A stretch of DNA of 5,393 nt from an uncultured Clostridia bacterium (GTDB lineage Bacteria; Bacillota; Clostridia; Oscillospirales; Acutalibacteraceae): contig CAMVBD010000129.1 of NCBI GenBank assembly GCA_947165615.1, positions 1-5,393 on the forward strand, in the 5' to 3' direction. Under the pieces are notes generated by a model. It worked only from the letters and a program-made list of their open reading frames with translations, was not told the origin of the DNA and searched no databases. Below are positions 1 through 4,168 of this stretch, in pieces. Made by a program: the position numbers and the translations under genes. Position 1 is the stretch's first letter. Every line of letters starts with the position of its first letter.

Positions 1-96
1 GACCATGTCGGCGCCGGCGTCGGACAGGCTTTGGAGTTCGTCCGCCAGAATCGAAAAATCCGACGCGCGAATGGAGGGGGAAACCTTGACGTTCAT
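1..96 (-). CDS. rpe: Ribulose-phosphate 3-epimerase, N-terminal fragment (runs off left edge)
   Basis: Read on the minus strand from the ATG at 96-94, the 32 visible codons begin MNVKVSPSIRASDF and continue to LSDAGADMV at the window edge. The PSI-x-x-SDF block, followed about 12 residues later by an L-x-x-AGAD block, is the classic first strand and helix of ribulose-phosphate 3-epimerase, where the serine of PSI lies near the sugar-phosphate site. The family is a cytosolic TIM barrel of roughly 215-230 residues that interconverts ribulose-5-phosphate and xylulose-5-phosphate in the pentose phosphate pathway. A Shine-Dalgarno GAGGT (complement of 103-107) lies seven bases upstream of this ATG and supports the start. 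The metal-binding residues and active-site Asp lie outside the window. A sugar-phosphate epimerase paralogue such as allulose-6-phosphate epimerase cannot be excluded from so short a fragment. The gene is divergent from the cluster starting at 508. Confidence 0.85.
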   Translation of the reverse strand, partial: MNVKVSPSIRASDFSILADELQSLSDAGADMV

Positions 97-128
97 ACGG
101 GGACCTCGCTTTAATATATATCTATGTC

Positions 129-157
129 AGTATAGCAGAGAACGCGGGAAAATGCAA
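129..157 (-). promoter_or_regulatory. Probable sigma-A promoter for rpe
   Basis: On the minus strand a -35-like TTGCAT (complement of 152-157) is followed after exactly 17 bases by TATACT (complement of 129-134), a 5/6 match to the -10 consensus. The three bases before the -10 are TGC, giving an extended -10 element that can compensate for the weak 3/6 -35. The start point would be about 25 bases before the rpe ribosome-binding site. Spacing and the extended -10 make this credible; transcription has not been shown. Confidence 0.6.
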
Positions 158-175
158 GAGGGAAGAGGCCGGAGG

Positions 176-190
176 GCGCGCAAAGCGCGC
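176..190. repeat. Perfect GC hairpin GCGCGC-AAA-GCGCGC
   Basis: GCGCGC at 176-181 and GCGCGC at 185-190 form a perfect 6-bp stem with an AAA loop. No T-tract follows on either strand in the direction needed for a terminator: the plus strand continues ATTGAAAAAG, and on the minus strand the T-run comes before the hairpin. It marks the left edge of the repeat-rich block just upstream of the rpe promoter. Function is unknown. Confidence 0.55.
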
Positions 191-222
191 ATTGAAAAAG
201 CGAGCCGCAGGTTCCGGATCCT

Positions 223-339
223 TAAAGATGAAATATAAAATGTGAAAGATAAAATGCGGAAGGGCTTCGCCCTTACCTGATGTCTAAAGATAAAATATTA
301 AAGATTAAAGATAAAATGCGGAAGGGCTTCGCCCTTACC
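223..339. repeat. Direct duplication with 62-nt period (223-277 and 285-339)
   Basis: By manual alignment, 223-277 and 285-339 are ungapped direct copies matching at 50 of 55 positions. The last 33 bases (245-277 and 307-339) are identical, and all five differences fall in the AT-rich left part. Each copy starts with an AAAGAT-rich purine tract, reaches AAAGATAAAATG, and ends in a GC hairpin AAGGGC-TTC-GCCCTT (260-274 and 322-336) followed by ACC. Perfect identity in the hairpin half beside divergence in the A-rich half suggests that the hairpin half is newer, or is being maintained. Only the second copy is followed by the complementary right arm (368-400), so the first looks like a duplicated left half. 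Confidence 0.85.
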
Positions 340-400
340 CATATTAAAATGCCGACCGCAGGTCCCACATTTTATCTTTTATCTTTTATCTTTTCTCTTT
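286..400. repeat. Composite inverted-repeat element of 115 bp with internal hairpins
   Basis: The left arm 286-318 and right arm 368-400 are inverted repeats, complementary at 29 of 33 positions without gaps. The innermost 12 pairs (AAAGATAAAATG against CATTTTATCTTT) are perfect, and the inner 19 have one mismatch. The 49-base centre contains two further hairpins: AAGGGC-TTC-GCCCTT (322-336) and GACC-GCA-GGTC (354-364). G320-G321 could also pair with C365-C366 past one mismatch. The whole could fold as a long stem carrying two arms, like small palindromic dispersed repeats or non-autonomous miniature elements. There is no transposase gene nearby and no convincing target-site duplication (only TCT abuts both ends). 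Whether it recurs elsewhere in the genome cannot be seen from this window. Confidence 0.75.
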
Positions 401-404
401 TCTC
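370..404. repeat. Heptad tandem array: TTTTATC x3 then TTTTCTC x2
   Basis: Five contiguous 7-base units occupy this stretch: TTTTATC at 370-376, 377-383 and 384-390, then TTTTCTC at 391-397 and 398-404. Most of it is also the right arm of the inverted repeat. It is a strand-asymmetric pyrimidine tract and a plausible site for copy-number slippage. It ends about 40 bases upstream of the -35 box of the plus-strand promoter. Confidence 0.8.
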
Positions 405-438
405 TCCATCCAATCATTCTCTTTTCTCTCCATCCAAT
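393..438. repeat. 22-nt perfect direct repeat, two copies 2 nt apart
   Basis: Positions 393-414 and 417-438 are identical 22-base sequences separated only by CA. Each is a pyrimidine tract (TTCTCTTTTCTC) ending in TCCATCCAAT. The first copy overlaps the last heptads. The second ends nine bases before the -35 box at 447, so the pair lies where an activator or repressor could bind. Local tandem duplication is an equally simple explanation. Confidence 0.8.
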
Positions 439-446
439 AAAAGCCC

Positions 447-475
447 TTGCAATTCCCGATCCCGTATGCTATATT
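447..475 (+). promoter_or_regulatory. Probable sigma-A promoter for the DUF5058 cluster
   Basis: TTGCAA at 447-452 (4/6 to TTGACA) is followed by a 17-base spacer and TATATT at 470-475 (5/6 to TATAAT). The bases before the -10 are TGC, giving an extended -10. The expected start is near 482, leaving a leader of about 25 bases before the GTG at 508. No riboswitch-sized leader is present. Confidence 0.7.
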
Positions 476-495
476 AAATACTGGCATATTATTTT

Positions 496-504
496 GGAGG
501 TGAT
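496..504 (+). promoter_or_regulatory. Strong Shine-Dalgarno site fixing the GTG start at 508
   Basis: GGAGGTGAT is a nine-base perfect match to the complement of the 16S rRNA 3' end. Its GGAGG core ends seven bases before the GTG at 508. It favours that GTG over the in-frame ATG at 532 and over the out-of-frame ATG at 503, which lies inside the site. Confidence 0.85.
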
Positions 505-507
505 GGC

Positions 508-1281
508 GTGGATTTCAAGGAAAGTCCCTTCATGTACGGCCTTGCCGCCTTTGTGATCGGCTTTGTCGTGATCGAATCCGTCTTCTTCATCGTAAAAGCG
601 TGGAAGCGGGGCCGACAGCTCGGTCTGACCAAAGAGACCCTGAAAAACACGGTCGTTTCCAGCGCCGTGTTCTCGGTCGCGCCCGCTTTGTCCATTCTGA
701 CGACCGTCATCGTGCTTGCGTCCGCCCTCGGCATCGTGCTGCCGTGGATCCGGCTTTCGGTCATCGGCAACCTTGCCTATGAGACCGTCGCCAGCGAGTC
801 GATGCTGGAGGTCATGGGCTCGTCCCTGTCCACCCCCATCACCGAGCCCAAACAGTTCGGCGCGGTCGCGTGGGTCATGACGCTCGGCACCACCTTCGCG
901 CTCATCCTCGTCCCCATCTTCTGCAAAGGCATCCACAAAAAGGTCGGGCACGTGGTCAGCAAAAACGAAAAGACCTCCAAAATGGCGGACGTGCTGTCTG
1001 CCGCGGCCTTCATCGGCATCATTGCGGCGTTCATCGCCCGCGCCATCTACGGCAAGACGCCGGACGGCGTCGGCGACGCGGGCTTTATGTCCATTGCGAC
1101 CCTTGTCACCGCCGTCGTCGTATCCTTCCTGCTCGAACTGCTGTGCGAAAAACGGGACCTCAAAAAACTGCAGCCGTTCGCCATGCCCCTCGCCATGTTC
1201 ATCGCCATGGGCACGGCGGTCGTGCTCAATCTCGTTCTGCCGGACAAGGTGACAGCCTTTACCTGGTGGAACCAGATGTAA
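508..1281 (+). CDS. DUF5058 family integral membrane protein, putative transporter subunit
   Basis: This 257-residue hydrophobic protein has the look of the DUF5058 family. After the first helix comes a basic loop (KAWKRGRQLGL), then a long hydrophobic stretch with SSAVFSVAPALSI and the conserved-looking PWIRLSVIGNLAYE block (about 79-92). I count about six membrane segments, near residues 9-30, 50-76, 116-139, 163-181, 191-213 and 224-244, with basic loops (KGIHKKVGH, CEKRDLKK) suggesting cytoplasmic faces. No signal peptide, ATP-binding motif or soluble domain is present. The family has no established biochemical role; permease activity is an inference from topology. The start is the GTG preceded by GGAGGTGAT. 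The stop codon overlaps the Shine-Dalgarno of the next gene, so the two proteins are likely co-translated and probably act together. Assignment rests on recognition of sequence pattern, not on a search. Confidence 0.85.
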   Translation: MDFKESPFMYGLAAFVIGFVVIESVFFIVKAWKRGRQLGLTKETLKNTVVSSAVFSVAPALSILTTVIVLASALGIVLPWIRLSVIGNLAYETVASESMLEVMGSSLSTPITEPKQFGAVAWVMTLGTTFALILVPIFCKGIHKKVGHVVSKNEKTSKMADVLSAAAFIGIIAAFIARAIYGKTPDGVGDAGFMSIATLVTAVVVSFLLELLCEKRDLKKLQPFAMPLAMFIAMGTAVVLNLVLPDKVTAFTWWNQM

Positions 1282-1293
1282 GGAGGGGTACGC

Positions 1294-1968
1294 ATGGCAA
1301 AGCAGAAAGAAAAAATGTCCCCCTATTACGAATCCGTCCACCGCGCCGGCCGCGTCTGGACCCTCGGCGCGCTCGGCGTGCTGCTGAGTGTGCCGGTCGC
1401 CATTTGTCTGCGCTTTAACGCCTGGCCCGAAATGAACGACGTCTTCAAGGCGCTCATCAAGGTCCTGCCCATCTATTGGGGGACCGCCGTGGTCGAGGTG
1501 CTGACCTACACGCCCATGCTCGGCGCGGGCGGCACGTATCTCGCGTTTGTGACCGGCAACATCACCAACCTCAAAATGCCCTGCGCGCTCAATGCCCTCG
1601 AAAACGCCAAGGTGCGCGCCAGCAGCGAGGAGGGGGAGGTCGTCTCCACCATCTCCATCGGCGTGTCCGCCATCGTCACAACGCTCATCATCGCCATCGG
1701 CGTGCTGGCGTTTTCGCCCTTCCTCGGAAAACTGACGGACCCCGATTCCGTCTTCGCCCCCGCGTTCACCTATATCCTGCCCGCCCTCTTCGGCGCGCTC
1801 GGCGCGGGCTACCTCAAAAAGCACTGGCGGCTTGCTGTCTTCCCCGTCCTTGTCGGCGTCGTCGTGCTGTTTTTCAGCCCGACTCTGGCGGTCGGCACGC
1901 TCATCTTCGTCACGCTGGTCGCGTCCATCGGCGGCGCGTTCGCCATGATGAAGCTGAAGTGGATCTGA
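1294..1968 (+). CDS. Small polytopic membrane protein, probable partner of the DUF5058 protein
   Basis: The product has 224 residues: a short charged N-terminus (MAKQKEKMSP), then membrane segments near 21-39, 52-70, 117-140, 153-173, 180-196 and 198-217. Between the second and third lies a Gly/Asn-rich stretch (residues 76-104) reading PMLGAGGTYLAFVTGNI and then TNLKMPCALNALENA. Such polar, glycine-broken hydrophobic segments are typical of substrate-binding re-entrant or discontinuous helices in transporters, but I cannot assign a named family. It starts 12 bases after the DUF5058 gene, and its Shine-Dalgarno AAGGAGG (1280-1286) shares bases with that gene's stop codon, giving tight translational coupling. 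The best inference is the second subunit of a permease of unknown substrate. No ABC motif or extracellular solute-binding protein is encoded nearby. Confidence 0.8.
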   Translation: MAKQKEKMSPYYESVHRAGRVWTLGALGVLLSVPVAICLRFNAWPEMNDVFKALIKVLPIYWGTAVVEVLTYTPMLGAGGTYLAFVTGNITNLKMPCALNALENAKVRASSEEGEVVSTISIGVSAIVTTLIIAIGVLAFSPFLGKLTDPDSVFAPAFTYILPALFGALGAGYLKKHWRLAVFPVLVGVVVLFFSPTLAVGTLIFVTLVASIGGAFAMMKLKWI

Positions 1969-2014
1969 AGCCGCACGTTCCCCGCGCGCCCGTGTGTCCG
2001 CGCACCGCGCACCC

Positions 2015-2042
2015 GTCGCCGCAGGCGACAAAAAAAAAGGAG
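2015..2042 (+). promoter_or_regulatory. Hairpin, nine-A tract and Shine-Dalgarno before the dockerin gene
   Basis: GTCGCC-GCA-GGCGAC (2015-2029) is a perfect 6-bp hairpin, followed directly by nine A residues (2030-2038). The last of these belong to the Shine-Dalgarno AAAGGAG (2036-2042), eight bases before the ATG at 2051. It is not a terminator, because A rather than T follows the stem. The layout could keep the ribosome-binding site single-stranded, and the homopolymer is a possible slippage site. The rest of the 82-base gap (1969-2050) is GC-rich, with no promoter that I can see. Confidence 0.5.
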
Positions 2043-2050
2043 AGAAAAAT

Positions 2051-3499
2051 ATGAACCGTACCTTCCGTTCCCTTGTCGGCGCCGTTCTGGCGCTCATCCT
2101 CGTCTTTACCGCCGCCGTGCCCGCCTTTGCGGCGTACTACAAGGCGGAGCCCGACGAAAAAGAGGCGCTTGTGGAGACTTTCAACACGGCGGTCAACTCC
2201 ATTAAGACCGACATGCCGAAGGCCACCGTGCGCTACAACAACTATGTGCCGGAGGGCGGCATCGTCACCGGCTCCCCGTCCGAAACCGATCCGACCCGCC
2301 CCGCCGGGTATGGCGAGGAACTCGACGACATGGCGAAGCAGTATCTGATCCCGGTGCTCGAGGGCCTGTTCAATAACCGCTCGTCCCTGACAAAGAGTTT
2401 TATCATGGCTCTGCTCGGCGACGGCTCCGCAAAGCCCGAGACCGTGACGCTCCACGCCGGCGCGCCGCGCGACAACGCCATTCCGCTTTACGGCAAAAAG
2501 ACCGTCAGCGAACTGACGGCGGCCGACGATTACGACATCGTCTATGAGGAAAACGATTTCACCGGGGACCTGACGCAGCTGGGTATCATTTTCCCGAGCG
2601 TCAAACTCGAGGACGCCAAGGACTCCTCCCTCTCAAAGGTCTTTTCCCTGCCGTCCGGACAGCTCAACCCCACCGTCATCTCCGGTCAGCCCACCGCCGC
2701 CACCGCACGGCTCGAGGGCGCTGAACTGACGCATTTTACCTTTGACAACGCCCGCGCCGTGGTGCGCTTCGGCGCCGACGGCAAGCCGAATTATTACGGC
2801 ATGCAGATCGACTATCATTTTTCCCTGTCCTTCTACGACGCCATGAACCTGATCTCCGCCGTCCTCGGCTATAACTTCTATACGGCGGTCATCAACACCG
2901 TCAACACCATCATGGTCAAAATCGGACGGGAAGGGATCGACGCGGAATCCATTTTGCGGGACAAGTCCCTGTTCATCACCTACCGCTGCATAACGGAGGT
3001 CTCCAATATCGACTACTTCGCCCGCTGGTTCGGCGACGTGGACGATGACGGCGACGTGACGGCCGCCGACGCGCGCGCCGCGCTGCGTCACGCCGTGGGG
3101 GTGGAACTGATCGAGGCCTCCGCGGACCGCATTTACACGGATATGGACTTTGACGGCGCTATCACCGCCGCCGACGCGCGGCTGATCCTCAGGACCGCCG
3201 TGGGACTGGAAACCAAATTCAACGTCCCGCCGGAGGGCAAGGAGATCCAGATCGCAAGAACGGAGGAGCCCATCGAGGAGGAGCCGGACGAGGAGGAGAT
3301 CCAGGAGGAGCAGGAGCAGTTCCAGGGCATTCTCGGCGGCTGGCAGCCGAACGTCAAACTCGAGGATATCGCCACAAGGATCGTGGAACTTGTCAATTCC
3401 TTTATGGACACCGCCGGCGAAGGCCAGAATCTGATCACGGAACTCATCGCCGCCATTCAGGAGGCCGTCAAGGAAGGCAAGACAAAGCCCAAGCCCTGA
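2051..3499 (+). CDS. Secreted dockerin type I domain-containing protein of unknown function
   Basis: The 482-residue product begins with a classic Sec signal peptide: MNRTFR, a hydrophobic core (residues 7-21), and AVPAFA-AYY with predicted cleavage near residue 27. Residues 28-325 form a domain I do not recognise, starting DEKEALVETFNTAVNSI and containing a hydrophobic helical part around 258-290. Residues 328-387 are a type I dockerin: two EF-hand-like loops, DVDDDGDVTAAD and DMDFDGAITAAD, each followed by an ARAALR or ARLILR helix and AVGxE. Every expected calcium ligand (D1, D3, D5, D12) is present in both. Then come an acidic linker (about 405-423, mostly Glu) and a helical tail ending KTKPKP. 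The dockerin is therefore internal, and no glycosidase, peptidase, sortase or lipobox motif is seen. The ATG at 2051 is chosen for its Shine-Dalgarno and signal peptide over an in-frame GTG at 1994. It may be co-transcribed with the membrane pair. Its cohesin partner is unknown. Confidence 0.88.
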   Translation: MNRTFRSLVGAVLALILVFTAAVPAFAAYYKAEPDEKEALVETFNTAVNSIKTDMPKATVRYNNYVPEGGIVTGSPSETDPTRPAGYGEELDDMAKQYLIPVLEGLFNNRSSLTKSFIMALLGDGSAKPETVTLHAGAPRDNAIPLYGKKTVSELTAADDYDIVYEENDFTGDLTQLGIIFPSVKLEDAKDSSLSKVFSLPSGQLNPTVISGQPTAATARLEGAELTHFTFDNARAVVRFGADGKPNYYGMQIDYHFSLSFYDAMNLISAVLGYNFYTAVINTVNTIMVKIGREGIDAESILRDKSLFITYRCITEVSNIDYFARWFGDVDDDGDVTAADARAALRHAVGVELIEASADRIYTDMDFDGAITAADARLILRTAVGLETKFNVPPEGKEIQIARTEEPIEEEPDEEEIQEEQEQFQGILGGWQPNVKLEDIATRIVELVNSFMDTAGEGQNLITELIAAIQEAVKEGKTKPKP

Positions 3500-3521
3500 G
3501 CGGTAAAAATTGAAAAAAGAC

Positions 3522-3551
3522 TTGACAAACCGCGCATATTTATAATAAAAT
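3522..3551 (+). promoter_or_regulatory. Probable sigma-A promoter for greA-lysS
   Basis: A perfect -35 TTGACA (3522-3527) is followed after 18 bases by TAAAAT (3546-3551), a 5/6 -10 match, in a sharply AT-rich stretch. A perfect TATAAT also occurs at 3541-3546, but at 13 bases it is too close to this -35. The promoter begins only 23 bases after the dockerin stop. No hairpin-plus-T terminator lies between them, so upstream transcription may also read into greA. Confidence 0.75.
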
Positions 3552-3567
3552 AATTACTTGCAGCAAA

Positions 3568-3581
3568 CGGCGGACCCGCCG
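3568..3581 (+). other. Small GC hairpin in the greA leader
   Basis: CGGCG (3568-3572) and CGCCG (3577-3581) pair around a GACC loop in the predicted 5' untranslated region, about 12 bases before the Shine-Dalgarno AGAAAGGA (3594-3601). It is too small to be a known riboswitch and has no T-tract. It may only stabilise or space the leader. Confidence 0.35.
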
Positions 3582-3612
3582 CATATGAAACAAAGAAAGG
3601 AACCGTTCCACC

Positions 3613-4104
3613 ATGGCAGAAGATTACGTCTATCTCCCCCAAAAAGAAATTGACCGCCTGAACGCCGAGCTCAAAGAACTCAGAGGCGCGGGCAGAAACG
3701 ATATCGCGGAAAAGATCAAGGAGGCCAAGTCCTTCGGCGACCTTTCCGAAAACTCCGAATACGACGAGGCAAAGTCCGATCAGGCGCGGCTGGAAGCCCG
3801 TATCGCGGACATCGAGTACACCCTCTCCCGCGTCAAGGTGCTGGACGAAAGCAGCCTGACGCTGGACACCGTGCACACCGGCCTTTCCGTCAAGGTCTAC
3901 GACAAGACCTACGACGAGACGGACACCTACCACATCGTCGGTCTGACGCAGGCAAACGCCGCCGAAGGGCGCATCTCCGACGAAAGCCCCATCGGGCGCG
4001 GCCTGCTCGGTCACAAGGTCGGCGACACCGTCGTCATCGAGACCCCCATGGGCAACGACGAGCTGGAGATCCTCGAGATCTTCCGCGTGCATCACGAACT
4101 GTAA
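3613..4104 (+). CDS. greA: Transcription elongation factor GreA
   Basis: At 163 residues this matches the usual GreA length (about 155-160). Residues 1-78 are the N-terminal coiled-coil hairpin. Its tip carries the diagnostic FGDLSENSEYDEAKSDQ block (41-57), and D43 and E46 correspond to the acidic residues that coordinate Mg2+ in the RNA polymerase secondary channel. Residues 85-163 form the FKBP-like C-terminal domain, with HIVGLTQANA and ISDESPIGRGLLGHKVGD. GreA stimulates the polymerase's own cleavage of backtracked RNA, rescuing stalled complexes. The D/E tip is intact, so this is an active factor rather than a Gre-fold inhibitor. The Shine-Dalgarno AGAAAGGA lies 11 bases upstream and a strong promoter precedes it. 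The gene is followed 64 bases later by lysS, an arrangement familiar in Firmicutes. Confidence 0.97.
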   Translation: MAEDYVYLPQKEIDRLNAELKELRGAGRNDIAEKIKEAKSFGDLSENSEYDEAKSDQARLEARIADIEYTLSRVKVLDESSLTLDTVHTGLSVKVYDKTYDETDTYHIVGLTQANAAEGRISDESPIGRGLLGHKVGDTVVIETPMGNDELEILEIFRVHHEL

Positions 4105-4112
4105 TTCTTGCT

Positions 4113-4141
4113 TTCCGTCGGGCGTCCCCCGGCGGAATTTT
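4113..4141 (+). terminator. Terminator-like hairpin between greA and lysS
   Basis: TTCCGTCGGG (4113-4122) pairs with CCCGGCGGAA (4128-4137) in a 10-bp stem with one G-U pair and a CGTCC loop, followed by TTTT (4138-4141). The stem is strong but the T-tract is short and then broken by GG, so partial termination or a processing site is more likely than a complete stop. No -35/-10 pair was found in the 64-base gap, so lysS would need readthrough. Confidence 0.55.
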
Positions 4142-4168
4142 GGCTATTCAGCAGAAAGGAAAACCCAC

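Larger units (their letters stand above)
97..507. other. Divergent intergenic region, repeat-rich and without a gene
   Basis: This 411-base gap separates the minus-strand rpe from the plus-strand membrane-protein cluster. The two ends carry the divergent promoters and ribosome-binding sites. The middle (about 176-438) is made of direct, inverted and heptad repeats listed separately. It switches between GC-rich hairpins and purine-rich AAAGATAAAATG-type tracts, unlike the neighbouring genes. Open frames here are short, lack convincing Shine-Dalgarno sites and simply translate repeats, so no gene is called. Because the repeats lie upstream of both promoters, any function would act at the DNA level unless further promoters exist. 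Confidence 0.8.

Noticed and set aside
5..238. Plus-strand 77-codon open frame near the left edge
   Set aside because: It overlaps the convincing rpe fragment on the other strand, then runs through the rpe promoter and repeats, with a low-complexity Arg-rich translation and no ribosome-binding site.
223..438. CRISPR array
   Set aside because: Repeats are present, but spacing is irregular (62 nt, then 24 nt, then heptads), there are no uniform unique spacers, and no cas gene is nearby.
280..477. Plus-strand 65-codon open frame over the repeat block
   Set aside because: It is a translation of the heptads and the 22-nt repeats (repeated SLFSPSN), lacks a Shine-Dalgarno site, and ends inside the predicted promoter.
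2015..2038. Intrinsic terminator after the membrane pair
   Set aside because: The stem is followed by A residues on the plus strand. On the minus strand the T-run precedes the stem, so neither orientation gives a terminator.
1994..2050. Upstream GTG extension of the dockerin protein by 19 residues
   Set aside because: It would bury the signal peptide behind a charged leader and run through the hairpin, A tract and Shine-Dalgarno that clearly serve the ATG at 2051.
469..2097. A 542-codon open frame on the minus strand opposite both membrane-protein genes
   Set aside because: Its translation is rich in His, Arg, Asp, Glu and Gly without domain structure, as expected opposite G/C-ending codons. 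It spans two well-supported plus-strand genes and the gap after them. The opposite frames have Shine-Dalgarno sites and coherent membrane topology, so this is an antisense shadow.
3500..3533. Terminator of the dockerin gene formed by GCGGT and ACCGC
   Set aside because: Only a 5-bp stem with a 24-base loop that contains the -35 box, with no T-tract immediately after. Too weak to call.
3457..4095. Minus-strand 212-codon open frame opposite greA
   Set aside because: It is antisense to an unmistakable greA and covers its promoter. The translation has no recognisable family and is explained by codon bias.
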